DNA of 64,000 nucleotides. Origin: Neodiprion pinetum. Lineage: Eukaryota; Arthropoda; Insecta; Hymenoptera; Diprionidae. The notes under the pieces were generated by a model that had not been told where the DNA came from, did no database searches, and worked only from the letters and a program-made list of their open reading frames with translations. Position numbers and translations under genes: made by a program. Of the stretch, positions 52,401 to 62,353 are shown piece by piece; the stretch's first letter is position 1; the number at the start of each line of letters is the position of its first letter. The stretch spans positions 33,954,607 through 34,018,606 of the forward strand of contig NC_060235.2 in NCBI RefSeq assembly GCF_021155775.2, given 5' to 3'.

Positions 52401-55400
52401 TAGAGGGGAGATACAAGAAGGAAAAATTCTGAGCTGTTGTTGTCTACGCATTTTTTTCTTCACTCTGTCTATTTTACTCCTCTCTAACGTTTTCAGGAAC
52501 ACACGCACGTGAGAGGTGAGAAGATTGCGTTCGGCGATCGAGGCAGATATGCTATAACAAAGCGAATTCGGCCAGTATTGCCGCGACCCTTCAATCCTCG
52601 CGTTTGCATAATGCCTGTTACGTTCGAGTTTTCTCAAGTATGATTTTTTTTATCCGAGGGTCGTAATGTTCGTTGAACGCATATTGGACTTGATAAAATA
52701 ATCGGGCTTAAAAGCAGCGGGGGAGCGAAAAGAAATTAAACAGTCCATCCATTATCACTGTCGGAAAAATTTAAGCGAACATAATGTCCGAGCAGATCCA
52801 CTTTATGATTGTGTTATTCGTTACATTTCGGTTAGCGAATATGACGCACAGTTTTGTAATTTTAACGCTTAAATTGTCATATATGCCCATTTAAATTGTA
52901 ATTTTTACTTTATTTTTCACTTGGTAAAATATAAAAAAATAGTCAAATAAACCCTAAGATTATAGTGGACTTGTGGGGCATTTTTTTTCTTACCGTGTAC
53001 CTGTAAACTGCTAATCCGTATCATCGAGGGTATATTGCGTCTCTCAGAAACAATTTGTACAAGTTATCATTGTTTAAAAATTCGAATTCCTTGCGTTTGT
53101 CGTATAAAAAAATTCAGCAGTACGATGAATTGGATTTTAAATACATTACACCTACAAAAGTGAACTTGACTCGGTAACGTTCGCGGACAAGTAATCCCTA
53201 CAGTTTTCTTTTCCACAGAATGTCCAACGAGGATTTTATTCGGAACAGTAACAGCTCGCATTTCTTATCTGAAGCGGACAGCTGCAGCTTGCACAAAAAA
53301 AAAAAGAAAAAAAGAAATATTAATAAAAAATAAACTGCATCCAACTTTTTCCTCTGTTAACTCGAATGCGCTGCTTTTCATCCGTTCCTGTTCAAACGTT
53401 AAAGAGAATGAGAAACGATAGAATTATGGTGAACGAAGTAACCGAATAGCGTTGGCACCTGCACAGCAGCATTCCGCGGGATGAAAAGCTTTGTTAAATT
53501 ATATATAAGATGGGTAAAAAAGTAGAGGAGAAGGAATAGAGGGACCGGAGTTGGAAGGAGATCGCGATAATGATTCGGATCAAATATTTACCTCTAACGT
53601 TGAAGAGAAGAAATAGCTCAGCGAGGGTTAGGCGCAAGATAGTTGTTTTCCAAGTTTAATCACGATCGCTTGCCGCGGATACAGAATCGAGTTTCGGCTA
53701 GGGTGCGGGAACGGTAAACTCTTAATATTTTATGTGCTTTTTACGAAACGATTCCTGGTGGCGTTACCCTGCGAAAGTTACGAAGCTTCCGACTGTCCGA
53801 GTGCCGGTGATAAAGCGACATTCACCTGCGCGGACACGGCGAGGCTCGCAAGCTTCTCCATGCACATGCTGCATCCCGGAGGTCGGAACAGTTTCCGGTG
53901 CGCGTCCATTAGCCTTAGGTTCTAAGGTCGGCCTGCATCCGTAAACCTTTACGAGCCAAGTCAATTTCCGGCGGAGCGCTGTTGCCGGTTTCGGTCCGCG
54001 CCGAAGAATCGCGTTCCATATCTTTACATTCCCATTTCGAATTCAAATAACAACCGCAAGGAGAGGCTCTTTGGCGAAAGACGTTTCCTGGGGAGGGTTC
54101 GAATTCGACGTAGAATTCACGCCGATGTTCGCGCACCCTTACAGCGCACGAATGCTCGGCTTATTGAACTCGATTGGCCTATTGCCACGGGGTGAAGCGG
54201 GTGTCTTCGAAATTTCGAGCTTGCTTTTCGGTGGGATGATAACGGGGCCGGATGACGTCGTCGAAGGGTAAATAAAAACCGGCGGCAAACGACGAAAGAT
54301 ACTTTGCGCCTCGAGTGGAGGGCCGTACTCGCAGTACGGGCAAAAACTCGTCTGTCTGCTTCTTCCCGAGCGTACAAAGCCACTTTGGGGAATAGCCCGA
54401 GATGCTGCCGCGGCGACGAAATCATTCTTGAAGTAACTATGAACGCCGGGATAAAATTACTGCGATAAATACAGAAAAATATCGGGGCTACAGTGCTTCT
54501 CGAACCCTCGGGACGCGAGTCTCGCGTTTCTCGTGAATCATCGCTTGCCCCTTTTGACGCGACGACGCGACCTCGTAACCCGGCGAAACCAGCCTCACAA
54601 TGCTATACCTGCATGGAATCAGAATTTTACGCGATACTTCGGTTCGTATTTCACGATACACGATCTCCTTCGAGGGTCCCAGAGATTGGATGGGATGGGA
54701 CGAAACGAACTTGTGGCTGAGTTGACTTATTACCAGAACGGCTCGATCCGCCATCGATCGTTGGAAATAATTGCATGGATGCTCATCGTACGCCTTTCGT
54801 CGTGCATAGGGTAGCTCAATTGCGGCAGGAAAAATGCACACTTCGGTCTATCAAAGTTAATAGGTTTGTCGTTACGCGCGCAAAATTTCAAACCCGGTTA
54901 TTGACCTAGTCAGAGAAAGACAGAGAGAGAGAGAGAGATAGAGAGAGAAATGCTCAACCCGAATTTTCAGCACAGAGTCTCACGGGAGAAATGATCTCGA
55001 AAACCCTTGTCTGCCAAGTCATCATGTTATTCTGAACCGCGATATTTGTTGTAAAAAAAAACAAGCAATTAATCCAAAAGACTGTGATAGTTAATATCTC
55101 GCAGCGAATCATTGGGCCGCATCGACAATACGAACAAGAATTTTTGAGAATAACCAGATTACGATGTAATCTAGATTAAAGGCTTTAGTCAAGTTTTCCG
55201 TCACCAGTGATAAGAAGAAGTTCTCGTCAAAGTTCGTTACACGAGTAAATAACTTGACCGAAAATTATAATTCGAAACTTGACAATAATTGTTGATAAAA
55301 CAGACACGCACTTTGTATAATGGGAGTTTCGAGGCACCAAAAAATATGGATCAGCCCGACGTACGACGAATTCACCTACTCTAAACGTCCGTATTTAATT

Positions 55401-58245
55401 TGAAAAGAAGATTTTTTATCTCACCAACATTTTCATAAGACTGATACGGATCTTCTTTTACGTTTTAATTTTTGGAACAAACTTCCGTTGCAGATCAAAC
55501 AAGTTAAAACCATTCTGGCAGAGCGTGAACGAGCCGTTGCCAATCTTGGAAGATCTCTCCACCGCTCTCCTCTCTTCCAAGTATGAAGAAGCTCTGGCCC
55601 GAGCCCTGGCGATGCCGGAGTGTCCGGTGGTGCCATTTTTCGGAGCGTTCCTCAGGGAGCTGCGCGAGGCTCTGGCCGCCGAGACGAAGGTATAATAAAA
55701 GATATGAAAACCGTTACGGTTATACCGCAATATCGGCACCCTCGAGTTCCTCCACGGGGCGGTGGTGGTAGGATGAAACTGTTTCGTCAGACGTTTTCAG
55801 GCACTCACGTCCAGCCACCCGCCGCCGGAAACAGGGCTCTTCCGCAAGTCGAAGCGCACCAACGGCTACCGGGGTGCGGGGCAGGGGTTTCTATCGGCCT
55901 CCAGCAGCTACGATGGTTGTAGGCCGGCGGAAACTACTTGCCTCCGTCCCGGCTCCTCGTCGTTAAAACAGTTTCATGATCCGTGTCGGATCGAGTCCGA
56001 GGGTTAAAATGCACGCAATAGGTGCACGACCCCCGCCTCGTTGTGAATTTTCTGCGACGGCGACTCGGGAGGGATTTCACAGGGGTTGAACGAGCCTCTT
56101 ATCCGTATACGTGCGTGCACACATGCCTGTGAACTTCGAAGAAGATCGCGTTTCAAGTGGCACCTGGGTTCACCTTTGTCGGCGTTGAATCGCCGCGAAT
56201 ATTGCACCGCGGCGTTGTGCTTTCTGCACGATCCTCGGTGAGCATTTTATGCCGTAAATTTATCCTACCGCCGTGCAGCATCGGCAGAGGAACGGAACCG
56301 TCAAAGGAAAGCTGGCGCTCTGCGGGACGTGCGGAAATGCAAGCGAGTCTCTCCGCTCTTTGCATATCCACGGTTGCATTCCGAGTACAGGCATCAGCTT
56401 TGCCACTCGGGAATTTCTCAGTTACACCCCCGTTTCTAGTCGAGGCGGTTCGCCCCGATCTGCGTAGGTGGTTAACACACGTCTGATCGAAAGTCTGCCC
56501 CCCTTTTTCGGCTGTCCCGAGGGCGTCGCGACGCTCGTATGGGTATAATCTGAGATTAATCGAGTTTGTTCTCAGAAGACGGCGATACGCGGCTGGCATC
56601 CGTCTCTCTCTCTCTCTCTCTCTCTCCCTCTCTCCCTCTCGCACTCTCGTTGTGGTTGAAATTCTGGTCGCCGCGGCCGGAAGAGCGGAGGAAATTGGCT
56701 AAAACAATACACAGAGCCGACGAGTTAATCCGAGGCTTTGTTCTCCGAGCGAGTGCCTGTCGCGAGTCCCGAATTCATTGGGAATTATTAAAATGTGAAA
56801 ACGATTCTGTAACTCGTCGTGACGGCGTCGTCTCGTCGCCCCGACGACGATCCTCCCTACTACGGGAAATATCGATTTTCAACTTTACAACAGACACGTT
56901 CGCTATTGCACCGCCGAATCTACGTTACACCTACCTCGCACAGTTTTCAACCTTCGGACGTTCGTCTCCTTTTCCTCCTCCTCTTTTTGCCTCTTCGCAA
57001 CACCGTTCAACGTGCAATTATCGCACGATTATACAATATTCAGGTCACGCGTTATATTATTATTCAAGACAGCTCCCACATATTCTGCATGCATTATAAA
57101 TACGTATATCTATAACACGCATATATATTTTCAAGGTGTTTCCTACGTTGACCTATTTTCTCGTCGCGCAGCCTCCGTCAGCTTCTGTATTATACAGATG
57201 AAACTGTCAACCAACTCGATTCTAACGATTTCTTGCTTCCGGAATTAGAAGTTTAATTGGCAGATGGATGATTAGCTTAACTTGGATTGGTAACTTTTCT
57301 TCCTTTTCCATACTCTTCAGTTTGTTATTTTTCTATGTTTTTTCACCCGCAATCTCCAATACGCACTCTGCAAGCTTCACGCAGTACGCGATAAATCGTG
57401 AAAAGCCTCTTGTATATACATATATACGCTTGATTTATATTAGGCAGCGAGGAAAATCTCGTTTCGCGGTATACGGTACCTCTGAAACAAATTTTCAACG
57501 TAATCCGTTCCTTCGATTCACACCTATAGCTGCAGCCTCGAACCTTGAATGGTGTTTTCTGACTCGGTTTTGCTTCAAACTTCCGTAATCATTCGATACT
57601 CGTAAATTTTTGAGTGCTTCGACCTTTCGATCTGAATTCAAATGGCGTAGTTTGTGATTTTGATACTTGAACACGACTCATACTTTTCTCGCCACGCGCT
57701 GTAGACCCAAGCGTGATATCCGATTCGGATAAGGCGTCTTGCTGAGATTTCTGCGCAGAATGCCACAAGGTGGGAATAACGTCGAGGCGAGAATCACACG
57801 ACAGCGTATTTACCTCGTGAAATAAGAACAATACCACCGCCTTCGTGGTCCCAGAATCACTCTGCATCGCGGCAGGCAGGGTTTCACGACTGCTGTCACG
57901 TTTACTCATACCTTTATCATCGACCTCAGGATAGCACTTGTATTTCCTGCAAGAGGGTGAATCATTTCGTTCCGCTTCACGGTCACGTTTCTTTATCTTT
58001 CCCCGCTCCCGAACCGTGATCGTTAATTTCTGAGTCTCGATCCATCAAAAATTCCCATTCACCTCAACGAGACCCCCGATGATCTAAGTTTAAAATTGCC
58101 AGAGTATCGGCTCTCACCTTCGTTTGCACCATTTTTTCATTCAATGAGAAAATTACGTCTAACGTCCTTCGAAAGCTTAAACAAAACCAGATGCGTGTAT
58201 TGCCTATCCTCTCACGTCGTCTAACTTTCCTCGACAAAGAGAGAG

Positions 58246-58315
<70 letters not shown>

Positions 58316-61300
58316 CAGCGCGACGAAAGGTCACCGCCCGACTTTGTTTTCAGTACAAGGCTGGGTCGGAGCCGAAAGAGGAGAGTTTGTATGCTAGCAG
58401 TAACAAGGGTGAGCCCCTTGAACATGTGCCTTCATCCTCGCCTGGCGCGAGGATCAGTGTGGAGAGTAATGCGGAGGCACCCGCGGGGTGGAGTTCGACA
58501 AGTAGTTCGGCAAAGTTCCGCCTTGAAGTGGTCGACGACACCCGGGCAGTGCTGGACAAGGTGGGGCTCTTCCACCAGCACCATCACGCCCGGGGAAAGG
58601 ACGCGACGACGAGCTCGCTACACCGGACCCTGAGCATTCACACGACGGCCCTGGAGCAGGCCTACATGACGGAGGAGTGCGACGAGAACGACTACCACCT
58701 GGACCTGGACACCTACCAGCCGGTTCAGCCGCTGGCGAACGATCACGGGGTGGCGATTTTCCCGGTCGGAGCTCCCCACGCCGGGATGAATCACCACGTC
58801 CTACAGGTACGACGCAAGGCCGCTCGAATAAAGCTCCGGGGCTCGAGGACGAGCCGAGGCCCGGCGGCTTCCTCTTCCTCTTCCTCTTTCGCCACCCTAT
58901 TCGAGTAGTGCGACAATATAGATAGTGAGATGCACAAGTTTACCGAGGATCAGGATCTTGTTCGAGGGCTCTGCAAGAGTTTACCGGAACCTAACGGAAT
59001 TACTCTCCTTTACTTACTCCCGTCTCTACACCATTTCTCAACGCGAACCCAAGCCCTGTAAACATAGTCGATGCCCGGTAGCAAATTTTACTTCTCTTCG
59101 CGCCGAGCTACTCTCAGTTTCCTACATCCGATGAATCTATCTGTCTCTAATTCTATACGTACCACGTCGTCGGAGCTGTATAATTATACGTTTATACTGA
59201 TACGTAGGTACCATGATTGAATGATGCAAAAATAAAACTATGTTCCGTATAAATTCAAGGCCCCCTTTTCGCGTTATGTATTAATCTTTACTACGGTCAA
59301 TACGGGTATAGTTCCGGACACCCTATTCGCGTCGATGTGTAGTTCAGCTAAAATTATGGCAGAAACTCTACACTTGCGTGATTTGGATCTCGTTATCAGT
59401 TGCAGTACGTTTTCAAGCACTCCAAAGTAGTCATTGTCACGGTTTTCCGCTTTTCAGACGTCCAATGAGTTGGAGTAGATTAGACGCACCACTTGTGGTC
59501 GTTTTTATAAAATTTTGTACCTATGTATACAAGAATTCGAGTTCAAGCAAGTTTGATTGTTAAATGCAGGATATCTTGGTAATTAATATACTTTACTGTT
59601 AAAAAATTAGTATTAGCTAATTCCATTTCTCTCCCTCTGTATTCTTACACCTTTTCCGCACCCATACGCCTTGTCTCTAAACTCACTCATATTCTAACTC
59701 TGAACAACCTCACATTACAGACTCCTCACCTACCTTCCGACCTGCACACTTCGTTTCTACTGTTCCGTCAAGTTCCTCACAGTAAACGTGTAACTGATAT
59801 TCCAAGTATACCCAAAGTTATTCAACCCTCACCCTAACCTCCGGTTGTTCGAAAACGTGAAAGGGAAGCCGAACCAACCTGTTCCTTTCCGCTCGGGAAT
59901 AGACAACCTTCACAGACGTAACATTCACGTAAATCAAAGTACGTACCTCCATACCATTTCCGACCACAAAAGAAACACATACCGAGGCCAAGACTAAAAC
60001 CGGTACATCTACCCTCGTACCGCACAAAAAAATACAGCGAACACCGTGGCTGGACGAAGGATCAACCTGCTTCGTCCAGGGTAGCAAAAAAGCCGCGAGG
60101 TCGTGTTCGGTTCTCGTTAGCGTCCGCGGCTCGAGGAATAGGTAGCTTCTTGGGTTTCTGGCTAGCTTTAACTGGGATTTTCTCCCCTCCACGAATCCCC
60201 GTAAAATAATACTCACGCGAATGATTCCTTGAGAGAAATGAGCAGCATACGGGTGTTGGGTCGGCAGATCCTGCACCACGGAACGACCTTGGTCCACTGG
60301 GACTGCGACGGAGGAACGTCGAGGACGGCGTTGGTTTACGCCCGCGTCGACCGCGCCTGTGGCACCTTCACCTGGGAGAAACCGACCTGGAGTCCCCTGA
60401 AGACCGCATCCCTCGGGACTACGGTCACCGAGTTCTCGCTCTTCGTCAATCCCGAGGAGTCACTTCCGGCGGGGCTAACGACCAAGTACGCGGCCCGACT
60501 TCCGGACTGCGCCGCGGTCACCCTCGAGGACGGATACCTGGACCTCAGCTCCGTCAAGGAGATTATGATCGGATGCTGCGACCGCGACCGTGACTCCGAC
60601 CTCAGGGCCATCTGCAAGAGGTACGGACTCCCGGGTTCCGATTCCTGCATAGGCCTGATGTACGGTACCAGCCTTTCCGACAACCGGCTCATCTTTCTGC
60701 TCTGTCCGCCCGCCTTGAACAAGTGAGTTCTTCGAAATTCTTTTTATCGCGTGCTCTCTTAAACGGCAATATAATGGTTTCCGAGACGGGTGGGGGGGTT
60801 CCAATATTATCCCGAATCCCGGGTGAAGGGAGGAAAAATTTTGCATGCGAATTTACCGACACCTAAGGGCTTTTCATACATATAATTCAGAGGCTGATCG
60901 GAACGAGGGTGACGCTCTTTCTTATATACGAAATCAGCTTACGCGGTGTTTCACTTCGCGCTTCGCTCGGTGCGTTACGTATTACAATTTTATCCGAAAA
61001 TGATAAACGAGATAAATTAAAGGAAATGGTACGCGTGCGAGAGTTCCTTTTTTGTTTGCGATTAAAGAGAAATTGAAATTTCGTTGCGTAAAGTAGCGTT
61101 ACGTACACGGATTAGATACGAGGGTAAATTTTTTTCTTTTAATCGCTGTTCGAACTCATCGTGCGATCGATTATACCAAAAATAATGTTTTTCCTGCTGA
61201 CGGTGTTTCGTTAAATAGTGGAAATAACATTTTCCAGGCAACTAACTCTACACACGTGTCGGTACATAATTTATGTGCGACCGGGGGGACTGAATACGAG

Positions 61301-62353
61301 TATAGGTTGCCTGAGATACGGTGTATTTTAGTAGAGAAACGGTTCAAATAGACAGTCTGACTCCTTTATGTAAGTTAGAAGACGAGTTGAGTCGTGTATA
61401 GGGCGAAGCTTATATATTTCCCACTGTTTGAAATTCACTTCAGGCTTCTTCCTGTCGAGAGCTGGCGCAGCTTCGAACTTCAAGACGACTGTACAAACTT
61501 TCGATAGCTATTATACGCTAAAGCGGGGAGTTGAGTAACTGATTATTCTAATGGCCGCACAGATGACTAAATGATGAGTCATTCAACCCCGTGAATAATC
61601 TACCCCGCATATTGAATCGGGCAGGTATTTTTCTGACGGTGGTTGACAAGATCGCCTTGTAAGAAGTTATACCTTTGTTTTTATAAGCCTCTTTAATCCT
61701 CCTTCGTCATCTTGGTCCTACTTCTCCACGGACGGTAATAATTGGGTATCAATTTACGCTTTCGCCAGATCTCCGAAGCTTCCGGGAAAATTGATTCGAA
61801 AATTGATACTAAAGGGGCGGTTTCAAGTTTGACATCAATTTATTATCGATTTATTACCGGCCTTTATTCGCGAGCGGGGAAAATATAAGGGCGCAACGAA
61901 CCGAGACCCGCAACTTTAGGGAGCTTGTAAACAAAAAAAAAGAGAATGGAAAAGGAAGACGAAATTGCTAGGACCAAATTCTGCAGCCCCCGTTCCTCCG
62001 GGCACGATCTGCAGCCGGATCGTTGATAATCATATCGTTCACTTGTGCTCCCTCGTTTGCCGAACAGAATTTGGTACATGGGATTGTGCTGGATACTTCG
62101 GGGCTTGAAACGTCAGCAACAACTCACCGATCGAAGATCACGATGGCTGAAGGAGAAATTCCTTCAGCTGTATTTCGAGGAGCCGGGAATAATGCCGGTC
62201 ACTGCTGACGCGATTCGCGTTTTCGGCGGACGTGATTGGGCCTTGACGGACAGCATCGGCACGCTCTCACCGACCGGAAGTGCCACGATGCGCCGCCGAA
62301 ACGTGAAGGGAAAGAAGACGAAATCCATCGGAAACATCCACGCGCTGACTAAG
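49115..62353 (+). CDS. PLCE1: Phospholipase C epsilon gene, RasGEF to EF-hand part (spliced, incomplete)
   Basis: Overall gene entry; the exons are listed separately. Established for the family: PLC-epsilon hydrolyses PIP2 to IP3 and diacylglycerol at membranes, carries an N-terminal CDC25 domain acting on a Ras-family GTPase, and is itself bound by Ras/Rap through C-terminal RA domains. Seen here: RasGEF helices (LINRFNE joined to VSSWV, FNSAMEIIAGLK, VVPFFGAFLREL), then DTYQPVQPL, a PH-like unit (GTTLVHWD to LIFLLCPP) and the linker/EF region (DRRSRWLKEKFLQLYFEE, DAIRVFGGRDW). A RasGEF domain followed by PLC PH and EF modules is specific to PLC-epsilon. The phospholipase catalytic domain is not in the window, so activity cannot be judged. 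The 5' end is not certain; three candidate upstream exons lie at 25.3-27.1 kb. One junction, between the exons at 55,801 and 58,354, is unresolved. Confidence 0.85.
49438..50506 (+). other. Intron of PLC-epsilon gene
   Basis: Begins GTAGCC and ends CTTCAG. No recognisable repeat or embedded gene. Confidence 0.8.
50507..50652 (+). CDS. PLCE1: PLC-epsilon exon: central RasGEF helices
   Basis: The exon starts after CTTCAG (phase 0) and ends AA before GTAAGA (phase 2), a strong donor. It encodes about 49 residues starting VSSWVTNAV, then EERQAVLSCLLRVAQTCW and FNSAMEIIAGLK. In Ras exchange factors this stretch (helices with VA..C....NFNS.M.I.AGL) is the most conserved part of the core and packs against the helical hairpin that opens the GTPase switch. 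The phases of both neighbours fit without an extra exon. Intron lengths are 1,069 bases upstream and 4,841 downstream. Confidence 0.92.
50653..55493 (+). other. Intron of PLC-epsilon gene (4.8 kb)
   Basis: Begins GTAAGA and ends CCGTTGCAG. Contains a GA repeat at about 54,921-54,950 and AT-rich noncoding sequence. The short open frames at 51.4, 53.8 and 54.1 kb have no splice phases that fit, and the flanking exons already join in the middle of a conserved helix region. Confidence 0.8.
55494..55689 (+). CDS. PLCE1: PLC-epsilon exon: RasGEF core, helical-hairpin region
   Basis: The acceptor is TTCCGTTGCAG. The first base, A, completes the AAA lysine codon left open by the previous exon, and the exon ends AAG before GTATAA in phase 0. 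It encodes SNKLKPFWQSV, LPILEDLSTAL, a stretch with SSKYEEALARAL, then VVPFFGAFLREL and REALAAETK. The order matches RasGEF proteins: AGL, then a basic linker with W, a helix, a P...PF.G..L.DL segment. VPFFGAFLR(D/E)L is a particularly PLC-epsilon-like form of the last segment, as I recall it. Continuity with the previous exon across 4.8 kb is supported by both phase and domain order. Confidence 0.92.
55801..55912 (+). CDS. PLCE1: PLC-epsilon exon, 3' boundary uncertain: RasGEF loop
   Basis: A clean acceptor (GACGTTTTCAG) lies 111 bases after the previous donor and starts in phase 0 with ALTSSHPPPETGLF, then basic RKSKRTNGYRG and SASSSYDG. The upstream phase fits. The frame stays open to a TAA at about 56,008, and I see no strong donor in it. 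The given end is a weak site (GATG before GTTGTA, phase 1); GGTT before GTAGGC is an alternative. Neither yields the phase 0 that the next certain exon (58,354) needs, so at least one exon between them is missing from this model. The peptide is low-complexity and basic, as expected for a loop near the end of the exchange domain. Confidence 0.55.
56684..56808 (+). CDS. Candidate small PLC-epsilon exon in the unresolved RasGEF gap
   Basis: This is a weak candidate. It follows a long pyrimidine tract, (TC)n at about 56,604-56,640, and can start after GGCCGGAAG in phase 1 and end at GATTCT before GTAACT in phase 0. Those are exactly the phases needed to join a phase-1 end near 55,912 to the phase-0 start at 58,354. 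The encoded segment is helical in character (RRKLAKTIHRADELIRGF, then HWELLKCENDS). I do not recognise it. The acceptor lies about 40 bases past the pyrimidine tract, in a G-rich context, which weakens the case. If it is not an exon, the (TC)n tract is just a microsatellite. Confidence 0.22.
58238..58312. repeat. (GA)n microsatellite, 75 bases
   Basis: Long GA run with one early interruption (AAACA), ending about 40 bases before a PLC-epsilon splice acceptor. It is purine-rich on the sense strand. Confidence 0.95.
58354..58806 (+). CDS. PLCE1: PLC-epsilon exon: end of RasGEF domain and acidic linker
   Basis: The acceptor is GACTTTGTTTTCAG and the donor CTACAG before GTACGA. The exon is 151 codons, phase 0 to phase 0. 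Residues 1-55 are a polar Ser/Pro-rich segment (YKAGSEPKEESLYASS onward). A helix follows (KFRLEVVDDTRAVLDKVGLF) that fits the closing helices of a CDC25 domain, then HQHHH. An acidic stretch (TEECDENDYHLDLD) leads to DTYQPVQPL, a motif I associate with PLC-epsilon just after the exchange domain. The exon closes NHHVLQ. Base composition is clearly more GC-rich than the flanking introns. A 75-base GA repeat ends about 40 bases before the acceptor. Confidence 0.82.
58807..60267 (+). other. Intron of PLC-epsilon gene
   Basis: Begins GTACGA; the 3' boundary is uncertain (see the PH-domain exon). A long minus-strand open frame at 59,818-60,297 overlaps the next exon and is taken as antisense shadow. 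Confidence 0.65.
60268..60722 (+). CDS. PLCE1: PLC-epsilon exon: PH-like domain
   Basis: The GC-rich coding block gives ILHHGTTLVHWD, then FTWEKPTWSPLKTASLGT, YLDLSSVKEIMIGC, a D/R-rich turn, and RLIFLLCPPALNK. The pattern (hydrophobic core strand ending HW, W-containing strands, L..VKEI..G, a terminal F.L.CP) is that of the PLC PH domain. The end is firm: AA before GTGAGT (phase 2). The start is not. The preceding exon ends in phase 0, and the only in-frame phase-0 acceptor after the upstream stop (60,202) is GGTCGGCAG at 60,267, which has a poor pyrimidine tract. An acceptor at about 60,233 (TTCCTTGAG) would be stronger but in the wrong phase, and an in-frame ATG sits at 60,238. Confidence 0.82.
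60723..62067 (+). other. Intron of PLC-epsilon gene
   Basis: Begins GTGAGT and ends TTTGCCGAACAG. No repeat or gene recognised inside. Confidence 0.85.
62068..62353 (+). CDS. PLCE1: PLC-epsilon exon: PH-to-EF-hand linker and first EF-hand helices
   Basis: The exon starts after TTTGCCGAACAG. Its first base closes the lysine codon opened at 60,722, and it ends at ACTAAG before GTACGA in phase 0. It reads IWYMGLCWILRGLK, DRRSRWLKEKFLQLYFEE, then MPVTADAIRVFGGRDW, and ends in a Ser/Thr/basic region (SIGTLSPTGS, RRNVKGKKTKSIG). In PLC proteins the conserved W..GL..L helix after the PH domain and the W(L)...F.Q.(Y) helix begin the EF-hand lobe. An (A)(I/V)..FGGR.W motif is, as I recall, a PLC-epsilon hallmark. 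No further exon is visible before the window ends, so the gene continues to the right. Confidence 0.88.

Larger units (their letters stand above)
55913..58353 (+). other. Intronic region with unresolved splicing
   Basis: Must contain at least one small exon, or an unusual donor, because the phases of the flanking exons do not match. It holds a (TC)n tract at 56,604-56,640, the weak exon candidate at 56,684 and a (GA)n tract at 58,238-58,312. It ends TTTGTTTTCAG. Confidence 0.6.

Noticed and set aside
56153..56644. 163-codon minus-strand frame with Arg/Glu repeat
   Set aside because: The N-terminal RE repeat comes from the (TC)n tract; lies within the PLC-epsilon intron with no domain.
59818..60297. 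159-codon minus-strand frame
   Set aside because: Partly antisense to the PH-domain exon and intron; no motif.
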